Shown piece by piece: positions 1 to 7,442 of a stretch of DNA of 64,000 nt. The DNA is from Stappia stellulata (GTDB lineage: Bacteria; Pseudomonadota; Alphaproteobacteria; Rhizobiales; Stappiaceae). The position numbers and the translations under genes were made by a program. The stretch is taken from NCBI RefSeq assembly GCF_020176715.1, contig NZ_JAIVMF010000001.1, forward strand, positions 310,001 to 374,000. The letters run 5' to 3'. The notes under the pieces are model-generated. The model was not told the DNA's origin and ran no database searches. It was given only the letters and a program-made list of their open reading frames with translations. Within the stretch, counting starts at the first letter, position 1; each line of letters opens with the position of its first letter.

Positions 1-463
1 TTCTTCTATTTTGGGATCGCCTACCAATGGACGATCTTTTCATTCGAAGCACGTCTTTTTCCGCACGCAATCATATATTTTTGAACCTTCAGGGAACGCC
101 TTATTAAGGTTGCATTTTAGATTAGTTTCGCGTGCTAATCGCAAATATAATACACGCAATATGATTTTGTCACTCGTATGGCGATAACAGCAATCGGAAC
201 TATAAATATAAAATTTATATAAACATGCATTTGCGTCTATCTGGAATGCAACCAAATCAAAACGAATGAGGCGAAGAGTTGTCCATCATCAAGTTCAGAA
301 CCAAACAAGATAACTCTTCCGACAATGGTATATTCTTAAAATTGTAAATTATGATTTGTCTTTATGAAACGAGCGGAAATCTGAGGCATTGCCGGGCACG
401 ACCCACGACCCCACCGAAACGCCCTCTCCCGCAAGGATGCAACCAAGCCGACAGGAGCGACCA
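1..463. other. AT-rich flank with no supported gene
   Basis: These bases are much richer in A and T than the genes that follow. The open frames here are short (the longest is about 71 codons on the minus strand) and show no recognisable motif or good ribosome binding site. The stretch probably contains the promoter of the acyl-CoA dehydrogenase gene, whose AGGAG site lies at 453-457, but I cannot point to convincing -35 and -10 boxes. Confidence 0.5.
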
Positions 464-1612
464 ATGGATTTCAGTTTCTCTCCCGAGCAAGACGCCTTCA
501 AAGACAAGGTCACGGGGTTCGCGCAGGCGGAGTTGAACGAGGGCGACCTGAAGCAACGCGATGCCGATTGCATCCTGTCCCGGGACTTGTGGAAGAAGAT
601 CGCCGACTTCGGAATTCTCGGCCTGCCCTTCGACAAGGACTACGGCGGGAGCGAACAGGACATCATCACCACCGTTCTGGCGATGGAGGCGCTTGGCTAC
701 GGCTGCCGCGACAACGGCCTGCTGTTCAGCATGAACGGGCAGATGTGGACCGTGCAGATGCCGATCGCGCAGTTCGGGACCGACGCGCAGAAGGACAAAT
801 ATCTCCGCGGCCTGATCAAGGGCGAGTTGATCGGCGCGCATGGCATCACCGAGGCCGAGGCCGGCTCCGACGTGATGGCGCTCGGCACCACCGCGACGCG
901 CGACGGCGACGACTATGTGCTGAACGGCGCGAAGGTGTTCTGCACCAACGGGCCGGTCGCCGACGTCTTCGTGATCTTCGCCACCGTCGACAAGAGCGCC
1001 GGGTCCCTCGGCCTCACCGGCTTCGTCGTGGAACGCGACACGCCCGGCCTCATCGTCAGCGAGAACCGCAAGAAGATGGGCCTGCGCACCTCTCCGATGG
1101 CCTGGCTGACGCTGGAGGACTGCCGCGTTCCGGTCACCGCACGCATCGGCAAGGAAGGCCAGGGCGGGCGGATCTTCAACAACTCCATGGAGTGGGAACG
1201 GGCCTCGATCCTGGCCAATCTCGTCGGCGCGATGGAGCATCAGGTCGAGGAGTGCATCCGCCACGCCAACAAGCGCACCCAGTTCCGCAAGCCCATCGGC
1301 AAGTTCCAGTCCGTCTCCAACCGCATCGTCGACATGAAGCTCAGGCACGAGACGTCCCGGCTGCTGCTCTACAAGGTCGCCTGGCTGAAGAAGACCAAGG
1401 GCAGCGCGGCGATGGAGGCGGCGCTCGCCAAGCTCTACCTCAGCGAGGCCTGGGTCGCGTCGTGCCAGAACTCCGTCGTGATCCACGGCGGCTACGGCTA
1501 CATGGCCGACCATGAGGTCGAACGCGATTTCCGCGACGCGGTCGGAAGCCTGCTCTATTCGGGGACATCCGACATCCAGCGCACCATCGCGGCCCGTGCC
1601 CTCGGGCTTTGA
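464..1612 (+). CDS. acyl-CoA dehydrogenase family protein
   Basis: This is an FAD-dependent acyl-thioester dehydrogenase of 382 residues, a normal length for the family. It would introduce an alpha,beta double bond and pass electrons to an ETF-type acceptor. It shows the N-terminal helical domain from FSPEQDAF, the central flavin/substrate segment around residues 124-140 (HGITEAEAGSD), and a C-terminal helical domain with RTQFRKPIGKFQ, HGGYGY and SGTSDIQR. The canonical catalytic Glu of the YEGT motif is Ser366 here (YSGTSDIQR), while Glu245 in the WER motif aligns with the alternative base position of isovaleryl-CoA dehydrogenase. The start at 464 is chosen because AGGAG lies 7 bases upstream; an earlier in-frame ATG at 389 has no such site. 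A promoter-bearing gap of 287 bases separates it from the next gene, so its membership of the same pathway is inferred. Confidence 0.88.
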   Translation: MDFSFSPEQDAFKDKVTGFAQAELNEGDLKQRDADCILSRDLWKKIADFGILGLPFDKDYGGSEQDIITTVLAMEALGYGCRDNGLLFSMNGQMWTVQMPIAQFGTDAQKDKYLRGLIKGELIGAHGITEAEAGSDVMALGTTATRDGDDYVLNGAKVFCTNGPVADVFVIFATVDKSAGSLGLTGFVVERDTPGLIVSENRKKMGLRTSPMAWLTLEDCRVPVTARIGKEGQGGRIFNNSMEWERASILANLVGAMEHQVEECIRHANKRTQFRKPIGKFQSVSNRIVDMKLRHETSRLLLYKVAWLKKTKGSAAMEAALAKLYLSEAWVASCQNSVVIHGGYGYMADHEVERDFRDAVGSLLYSGTSDIQRTIAARALGL

Positions 1613-1690
1613 GCAATGTCTTCAATAGTATAAATCACAATAAATCCCGAAATGCATATCAGTCTATATGAATATAATCTGAGCGATTAA

Positions 1691-1718
1691 TTGACTTGAT
1701 CGGGGTTATACGTATCAT
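1691..1718 (+). promoter_or_regulatory. sigma70-type promoter of the ACP/radical SAM/KAS III operon
   Basis: TTGACT (1691-1696) and TATCAT (1713-1718) are separated by 16 bases and each differs from the consensus by one base. Transcription would start near 1725 and give a leader of about 175 nucleotides before the ACP start codon. Confidence 0.6.
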
Positions 1719-1742
1719 TTACTGAAGTTTATTCCAGTAAAT
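1717..1742. promoter_or_regulatory. inverted repeat over the -10/+1 region (candidate operator)
   Basis: ATTTACTG at 1717-1724 and its exact complement CAGTAAAT at 1735-1742 are separated by 10 bases and cover the -10 box and presumed start site. Position and symmetry suggest a repressor site. No regulator gene is next to it, so the binding protein is unknown. Confidence 0.45.
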
Positions 1743-1752
1743 TCGAAAAACG

Positions 1753-1767
1753 GAATGAACTTCATTC
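1753..1767. promoter_or_regulatory. perfect 15-bp palindrome in the leader (candidate operator)
   Basis: GAATGAA and TTCATTC form a perfect 7-1-7 palindrome about 30 bases after the presumed transcription start. It lies just downstream of the other inverted repeat, so the two could be a double operator. Confidence 0.45.
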
Positions 1768-1899
1768 AGGGCAATCGCATCGAACGCCGCGTTGGCAACG
1801 CGGGGAGCTTGCCCCGCCGGCGAAGGTCCGAGGGTCCGGCCCGGTGCCGCTTCCGGTCGCGAATGCCGCCCGGCCGCCAGTTTGCAGGAGGAGACCGAC

Positions 1900-2178
1900 A
1901 TGGACGCGCAGACGGTAGAACAAGACGACGTTCACAAGACGATCTACGACTATCTGATTGAAAACTCCGGCGTGAACGTCTCCGGGGGGATCGATCCCGA
2001 AGAAAACCTTCTCGACAGCGGCATCCTGGACAGTCTCGGGATCGCCGAAATCACCGAGTTCGTCGAAAAGACCTTCGACATCTCGATCGACGAGGACGAA
2101 ATCACCTCGCAGAACTACCGCACGGTCACGGCCTTCACCGCGTTTTGTCGCGAGAAAATCGCCGCCTCGGCGACGTGA
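1900..2178 (+). CDS. acyl carrier protein
   Basis: This is a free-standing phosphopantetheine carrier protein of 92 residues. Ser45 in the motif LLDSGILDSLGIAEI is the expected attachment point of the 4'-phosphopantetheine arm. The protein is acidic and helical, as usual for carrier proteins. The start at 1900 is preceded by AGGAGGAG, one of the strongest ribosome binding sites in the window. It is first in an operon with a cobalamin-binding radical SAM enzyme, two KAS III-like proteins and a CoA hydrolase-like protein, which suggests a dedicated biosynthetic carrier rather than the housekeeping fatty-acid ACP. No adenylation domain or phosphopantetheinyl transferase is present in the window, so loading probably comes from acyl-CoA or malonyl-CoA through neighbouring acyltransferases. 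Confidence 0.88.
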   Translation: MDAQTVEQDDVHKTIYDYLIENSGVNVSGGIDPEENLLDSGILDSLGIAEITEFVEKTFDISIDEDEITSQNYRTVTAFTAFCREKIAASAT

Positions 2179-2225
2179 GTGGACCGACCTTCCTCAATCC
2201 GGGGGCGAAAAGGGACAGACGGATC

Positions 2226-3950
2226 ATGTCAAGTAAAGTGAAGGCCGATCTCATTTTGATCCACGCGCCGGCCATCTATGATTTTCGCAACCGCGACGAC
2301 TTCGTGCTCGGCTGGTACGCCAGCCAGGAAAGCAGCAATGTCACGCCGATCTTCGAGATGCACCCGCTCGGCTTCCTGTCGATCAAGAGCTTCCTGGGAG
2401 AGCGCGGCCTCGACGTGAAGATCGTCAATGTCGCCTCCCTCATGCTCAAGCACCCGACGCTCGATGTCGAGAAGCTGCTGGAGCATCTGGACGCCCCCGT
2501 CATCGGCCTCGACCTGCACTGGCTGCCGCATTGCCAGGGCTCCGTCGAGGTGGCGGGACTGGTGAAGAAGGTCCACCCGGAGAGCTTCGTCGTGTTCGGC
2601 GGGATCGTCTCGACCTATTACGCCCGCGAGATGATGCAATACCCGCAGATCGACGGCGTCATTCGCGGCTACGACACGCTGGAGCCGCTGGCTAGCCTCG
2701 TCGATCAGGCCAAGCGCGGCGTGCGCGGGCGCTTCGCCGTCGAGAACATGATCTACAAGGACAAGGGCGAGGTCATCGACAACGGCCACAGCTACACGCC
2801 CGAGGTGCTCAACGACGTCGCCATCGACTGGTCGAAGATGTTTCCCAAGACCTCGAGCTTGCTGAACATGCCGAACCTGATGGTGCTGCCGAACACCGGC
2901 TGCCAGCAAAGCTGCGGCTGGTGCTCCGGGTCCCGCTGGGCCTATCAGCGCATGATGAACGTGGAGAAGAAAACGGTCTTCCACCGGCGCTCCGAGCAGC
3001 TCGCGCGCGAGATCATGACCTTCCCGAAGACGGAATCGCCGCTCAGCGTCTACACGCTGCAGGCCTATTCGGAATCCTCCCCGCGCCTGCTCGACTATCT
3101 GGCCGCCGTCGCCGACAGCGGCGTGGTGAAATCGGTCTCCTTCGAACAGTTCCGGCTGACGAAGATCCCGGTTCTCAAGCAGATGGTGGAGGTCGCGCCG
3201 AACCTCGACATCTACATCAACCTCTCCCCCCAGTCGCACGACGTGGAGATCAGCCGCCTGACCGGGCGCGGCACCTACACCAACGAGGAGATGGAGGAGT
3301 GGATCGCGGCGGCGATGGATATCGGCATCAAGGGCGTCTACCTCTGGTACACGATCGGAATGCCGAAACAGACGCATGCCTCGGTGATGGAAACGGTCGC
3401 CTATTCCGCCCGGCTGATGGAGCGCTTTCCCAACGACAAGATCATCCCGACGATCTTCGGCATGGTGCCCTTCCTCGATCCCGGCTGCCAGTGGTTCGAG
3501 GAGCCGGACCAGCACGGCTACACGGTGTTCCACCGGGACCTGGAATCGCACCGCAAGTCGCTGACGCAGCCGCGCTGGCGCGATGCGATGAACTACGAAA
3601 CCAAATGGATGAAACGCGACGAATTCCTGCCGAGCATGTATGAGGCGATGCAGGTGATGGCCAACCACAAGGCCGATTACGGTCGTATCACCAAGCGCAG
3701 CATCGACATCGTCAACGGCCGGATCGATCACTTGCGCCATCTGACGACCTCGATCGACCGCGCGATGGACGCGGACGGGCGGCTCCCGGCCTCGCTCAGG
3801 CGCGAGATCGGCGCGCATAACGACGAGATCCTGTCTTATGCGGCGGACGTCGCGCTGGTGAAGAAGCCGCTGTCGGGCCGTTGGTACGACGATCACACAG
3901 TTCCCCGCGAGATCATCGACGCCTGCGTGCGCGAGCGCGCCGCCGCCTGA
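2226..3950 (+). CDS. cobalamin-binding radical SAM enzyme (TIGR04190-like)
   Basis: This is a 574-residue enzyme with an N-terminal B12-binding Rossmann domain (about residues 1-190) followed by a radical SAM domain. The 4Fe-4S ligands are C226, C230 and C233 in the motif CQQSCGWC. The B12 domain has the segment IGLDLHWLPHCQGS (residues 93-106), whose DLH resembles the DxH cobalamin motif. The N-terminal pattern (PIFEMHPLGF, GLDLHWLPH) recalls the family called B12-SAM Ta0216 (TIGR04190), whose reaction is not established as far as I know. Cobalamin radical SAM enzymes often methylate unactivated carbons, and that is one possibility here. The start at 2226 follows AAGGGA. It lies between the ACP and the KAS III-like genes, so its substrate may be an ACP-bound acyl chain. 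Confidence 0.85.
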   Translation: MSSKVKADLILIHAPAIYDFRNRDDFVLGWYASQESSNVTPIFEMHPLGFLSIKSFLGERGLDVKIVNVASLMLKHPTLDVEKLLEHLDAPVIGLDLHWLPHCQGSVEVAGLVKKVHPESFVVFGGIVSTYYAREMMQYPQIDGVIRGYDTLEPLASLVDQAKRGVRGRFAVENMIYKDKGEVIDNGHSYTPEVLNDVAIDWSKMFPKTSSLLNMPNLMVLPNTGCQQSCGWCSGSRWAYQRMMNVEKKTVFHRRSEQLAREIMTFPKTESPLSVYTLQAYSESSPRLLDYLAAVADSGVVKSVSFEQFRLTKIPVLKQMVEVAPNLDIYINLSPQSHDVEISRLTGRGTYTNEEMEEWIAAAMDIGIKGVYLWYTIGMPKQTHASVMETVAYSARLMERFPNDKIIPTIFGMVPFLDPGCQWFEEPDQHGYTVFHRDLESHRKSLTQPRWRDAMNYETKWMKRDEFLPSMYEAMQVMANHKADYGRITKRSIDIVNGRIDHLRHLTTSIDRAMDADGRLPASLRREIGAHNDEILSYAADVALVKKPLSGRWYDDHTVPREIIDACVRERAAA

Positions 3951-4095
3951 GTGCACAGGGCGCGGCTTGCCGGCCGCGCCCCCCTCACCCGTCCCGGATC
4001 AGCCCTCGCCCATCGACGCGAGGGCGGGCCACGCCCCGCGCCCGGTTGCTTGCAACGGCCTCGCCCCGGAACCGCGACCTCAAGAGACACCCGCC

Positions 4096-5085
4096 ATGAC
4101 GAACGACAGCGTTGGAATACTCGCAGCCGCCCGGTTCCTGCCGCCGAAAACCCTGCCGCTCGACGGGATCGCTGATGCGGAAAGCGGCCCCGTCGACGCA
4201 AGCGCCCTCGGGCCCCTCGGGATCGAAAGCGTGCATGTGTTCGAAGGCGAAAGCCCGACGGATATGGCCGTGACGGTCTCCCAAGCCGCGTTGAGCGAGG
4301 CCGGCCTCGGCCCGCTCGATCTGGATGCGATCATCGATTTTTCCGTCATGCCGCAGCGCTATGTCGAGCCCGCCTGGTCGATGAGCAACGAGTTGCAGGC
4401 GGAGCTTGGCGCGAAACACGCCTTCACGCTCGGCTTCAGCGGCGGCGGGTCCGCCAACATCCACGCGGCGCTCAAGTTCGCCCGCGCGCTGATCCGCGCC
4501 AATGCCGATGTGAACACCATCCTTCTGGCCGCCGCCGACAAGGCGATCCCGGGCAACCGAGTGTTGAGCGCCGGCGAGCCGGTCACCGTCATCGGCGACG
4601 CCGCAACGGCGCTGATCGTGCAGCGCAACGCCCCGTCGGCAATCATTGTCGACACGATCTCCACCTCCAACGGGGTCCTGCACGACGTGCTCAACATCCC
4701 CGGCGGCGGCATGGCCCATCCCACACGGCTCGACCTCTACAAGCTGACGCTCGATGAGGCGAAATATCGTTCGCGCGACCGCATGGGCGAGCTGCGCAAA
4801 CTCGCCGACAAGATGCTCGCGCGCAACGGGCTCGCCCGCGAGGGCATCGATCATTTCCTCACCGCGAATATCTCGAAAGACGACACGGAGGCCTTCTCCC
4901 GGACGATGGAAACCAACGGCCGCCTGCACCGTGACAATCTGGGCCCCTGCGGCCACGTGCATTCCTGCGATCTGGTGCTGAACTACATGAGCCTGCGCCA
5001 GAACGGCGGCGCTCCCGGCCACCACGTGCTGATGGCCTCCCACGGGATGGGCTTCTTCCTCGGCGCGACGCTGCTGAAACTTTGA
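4096..5085 (+). CDS. KAS III-like acyltransferase with active-site Ser
   Basis: This 329-residue thiolase-fold protein belongs to the 3-oxoacyl-ACP synthase III/HMG-CoA synthase superfamily. The position of the catalytic Cys is Ser119 (GFSGGGSANIHAALK), by alignment with the next gene's GGCASYHLALK. FabH-type His and Asn are not conserved. Instead a GHV motif with His287 and a nearby Asp292 (CGHVHSCDLVLNY) is present, as in KAS III relatives that act as acyltransferases. DpsC of the daunorubicin pathway is a known Ser-dependent relative. An alternative reading is a catalytically weak partner that forms a heterodimer with the Cys-bearing neighbour, as in PqsB/PqsC. The start at 4096 begins MTNDSVGIL and is co-linear with the neighbour's N-terminus. 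Confidence 0.82.
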   Translation: MTNDSVGILAAARFLPPKTLPLDGIADAESGPVDASALGPLGIESVHVFEGESPTDMAVTVSQAALSEAGLGPLDLDAIIDFSVMPQRYVEPAWSMSNELQAELGAKHAFTLGFSGGGSANIHAALKFARALIRANADVNTILLAAADKAIPGNRVLSAGEPVTVIGDAATALIVQRNAPSAIIVDTISTSNGVLHDVLNIPGGGMAHPTRLDLYKLTLDEAKYRSRDRMGELRKLADKMLARNGLAREGIDHFLTANISKDDTEAFSRTMETNGRLHRDNLGPCGHVHSCDLVLNYMSLRQNGGAPGHHVLMASHGMGFFLGATLLKL

Positions 5086-5099
5086 CAGGGACAAATGCC

Positions 5100-6110
5100 A
5101 TGGACCACGTCGGAATCCTTGCCGAAGCCTTCTATCTCCCGCCGGACAAGAAACGGGTGGAGGACGTTTTCCGCGACGAAAGCGTCCCCTTCGGGACCCT
5201 GTCGAAGAACATCGACTTTCAGCGCGACATCGGCATCGAGGACATTCACGTCACCAACGACCTGCCGTCGGTGCTGGCGCTAGAGGCCGCGAAACGCGCG
5301 CTGGACCAGTCGGGCGTCTCCGCCGAAGAGATCGATCTGGTTGTCGACTTCACCAGCATTCCCGAGGACTACGTCGGCCCGACATGGTCGGCGGCCGGGC
5401 TCGTCCAGCAGGAGCTCGGCCTCGTCAACGCCTTTTCGACAGCGGTGAACACCGGCGGCTGCGCCAGCTACCACCTGGCGCTCAAGTCGGTGATGGCCCT
5501 GATGCTCTGCGATGACGATGTCGAAACCGCGCTGCTGTTTGCCGGCGACCGCACGCCGGACCTCAACAAGACCTACTATCCGATCACCGTCGCCTCCGAC
5601 GGCGGCAGCGCGCTGGTGCTGCGCAAGAACGCGGACCGCGCCCGGATCCTGGAGGTGGAAACGATCTCCATCGGCCGGCTGCACGATGTCTGGTATGTAC
5701 CGGGCCTGCAAAACCGCGAACCGAACGAGGAGGTGACGGAAAAACTCCTCCACATGTACGCCAAGATGGACAAGTTCAACGAGGGCGTCATCCCGATCAA
5801 CTTCCGCATGTTCGGCAAGGTGATGGACCGGCTGTTGAAGAAGCTCGATCTCACCCACGACGACGTCGACTATTACATCTACCCGACGTTCTCGACCTGG
5901 GATCAGGCCTATTTCATGAAGAAGTTCGGTCTGACGCCGGACAAGGTCTATACGAGCGCGCTCAAGCACCGGGGCCATGTCCAGGAAAGCGACATGGTGA
6001 TCAACTACGCCGAGGCCGTGGAGCAAGGGCTGATCAAGCCCGGCGACACCGTGATGGTCGTCTCCAACGGCGCAGGATTTGCCTGGTCGGCCGCGCTGAT
6101 CCGGCACTGA
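5100..6110 (+). CDS. KAS III-like acyltransferase/condensing enzyme with active-site Cys
   Basis: This 336-residue paralogue of the preceding gene keeps the nucleophile Cys121 in the motif NTGGCASYH. As in its neighbour, the FabH His and Asn are replaced, and a GHV motif with His293 and Asp298 (RGHVQESDMVINY) is conserved. The enzyme should form an acyl-Cys intermediate and transfer or condense the acyl group with a carrier-bound or free acceptor. The gene lies 14 bases after the Ser-type copy. The ATG at 5100 is preferred to an in-frame TTG at 5082 because it has an AGGG site at good spacing and aligns with the paralogue's start. The pair may work as a heterodimer. Confidence 0.85.
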   Translation: MDHVGILAEAFYLPPDKKRVEDVFRDESVPFGTLSKNIDFQRDIGIEDIHVTNDLPSVLALEAAKRALDQSGVSAEEIDLVVDFTSIPEDYVGPTWSAAGLVQQELGLVNAFSTAVNTGGCASYHLALKSVMALMLCDDDVETALLFAGDRTPDLNKTYYPITVASDGGSALVLRKNADRARILEVETISIGRLHDVWYVPGLQNREPNEEVTEKLLHMYAKMDKFNEGVIPINFRMFGKVMDRLLKKLDLTHDDVDYYIYPTFSTWDQAYFMKKFGLTPDKVYTSALKHRGHVQESDMVINYAEAVEQGLIKPGDTVMVVSNGAGFAWSAALIRH

Positions 6111-6123
6111 ACCGGCACGGCGG

Positions 6124-7221
6124 ATGTCGGGCGATCTCCGGGGCAGCGTGGACGCGGACGCCGTTCTCATCCGCCGCCAGGGGCGCGCGGGACGGATCAC
6201 GCTGAACCGTCCGCGCGCGTTCAATCTTCTGACCCGCGCGATGGTGCGGGCGATCCATGCCGCGCTCGACCTGTGGCGTGACGACCCCGAGGTCGAGTTG
6301 CTCGTCATCGACGCGGAGGGGCGCGCCTTTTGCGCCGGCGGCGACATCCGGGAAGTCCACTCCCATGTGGTCGCGGGAAATCTTGGCGACGCGCGGGAGC
6401 ATATCCGGGACGAGTACCGCCTCGACCTGAAGCTCGCCCGCTACCCCAAGCCGGTTGTTGCGATCATGAACGGCGCGGTCATGGGAGGCGGGATCGGCTT
6501 GGGGTGTCATGCGGGCCACCGTGTCGCGGGTGAGCGGTTCCAGTTGAGCCTGCCGGAATGTTCCATCGGCTGGATCCCGGATTCCGGCGCAACGGCACTG
6601 CTCGCCCGCACCCCTTGCGGCGTTGGCGAACTGATGGCGCTTGCCGGATTGCAGATCGACGGCGCCGACGCGCTCGATCTCGGGTTCGTCGACTACACGA
6701 TGGACGGCAACCGGTGCCAGGAGGTGATCGACACCCTTTGCGCGACCGGCGATCCCGCCGTCCTCGGCATCCATTCGACGCCAACGGGAGAGCCCGGCCT
6801 GCGCGATAAGGTCGGACGGCTTCGACTTTCCGCTCCCATCGACACTCCGGTCGCGCTCGCGCAGGCCCTCGAGCGCGCGGGCAAAGCCCCGGAAATGGCC
6901 GATTGGTGCGCGAGGCAACTGACGGCATTGGCGCGCGGCGCGCCGCTTGCCCAGGCACTCGCCCTGCGCGCGCTTGAGGCGCAACGGCAAAGGCCCGGTC
7001 TTGCGCGCGCGCTTTCACTGGAACTGCGGATCGTCTCCGCGCTGATGCGCCACCCGGATTTTCGCGAAGGAATCCGCGCCATGATGATCGACCGGGACAG
7101 AAAGCCGGTATGGACCTCGCCGGCCGGAACCGTCTTCTCGCGAGCGGAGACCGATCCGTTCCTTCGGCGCGCCGACACCCGAAACGTCATACGCAAATTC
7201 ACCGAAGACCCTGCAAAATAA
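6124..7221 (+). CDS. enoyl-CoA hydratase / 3-hydroxyisobutyryl-CoA hydrolase-like protein
   Basis: This 365-residue crotonase-fold protein has the arrangement of 3-hydroxyisobutyryl-CoA hydrolase. It shows the oxyanion-hole motif FCAGGDIRE near residue 65, MNGAVMGGGIGLG, the segment LPECSIGWIPDSGA carrying the conserved Glu, and the family's C-terminal signature HPDFREGIRAMMIDRDRKPVW. Hydrolysis of a 3-hydroxyacyl thioester, or a hydratase or decarboxylase reaction on a CoA- or ACP-bound intermediate, is expected. It follows the KAS III pair by 13 bases and is probably co-transcribed. No valine-degradation genes are nearby, which favours a biosynthetic role such as releasing the acyl chain. 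Confidence 0.82.
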   Translation: MSGDLRGSVDADAVLIRRQGRAGRITLNRPRAFNLLTRAMVRAIHAALDLWRDDPEVELLVIDAEGRAFCAGGDIREVHSHVVAGNLGDAREHIRDEYRLDLKLARYPKPVVAIMNGAVMGGGIGLGCHAGHRVAGERFQLSLPECSIGWIPDSGATALLARTPCGVGELMALAGLQIDGADALDLGFVDYTMDGNRCQEVIDTLCATGDPAVLGIHSTPTGEPGLRDKVGRLRLSAPIDTPVALAQALERAGKAPEMADWCARQLTALARGAPLAQALALRALEAQRQRPGLARALSLELRIVSALMRHPDFREGIRAMMIDRDRKPVWTSPAGTVFSRAETDPFLRRADTRNVIRKFTEDPAK

Positions 7222-7442
7222 ATATTTCCCCCCGTTCGCGCCGCCCCCTACCCTCGCGTATAGGGCGCATTTTCCAAAAACACACCCTTTGATGGCGATC
7301 ATCTGATGGAGACGCGCCCGCCCCCTGCGAGAGGCGCAGCCTGCGCCCCCGCAGGGCAAGACCGTCGTCGCCCACCGCGCCCGACTGTGTGCCAGCCCGC
7401 GCGGGGCGGTATCCGGCAGACCCAGATTTCGGGGACCCAGTC

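Noticed and set aside
40-255. 71-codon minus-strand frame at the window start
   Set aside because: It has no motif, no ribosome site and no homology I recognise, in an AT-rich non-coding stretch.
7222-7442. Intergenic GC-rich stretch before the MFS gene considered as a riboswitch or small gene
   Set aside because: There is no recognisable aptamer core and no credible short frame with a ribosome site.
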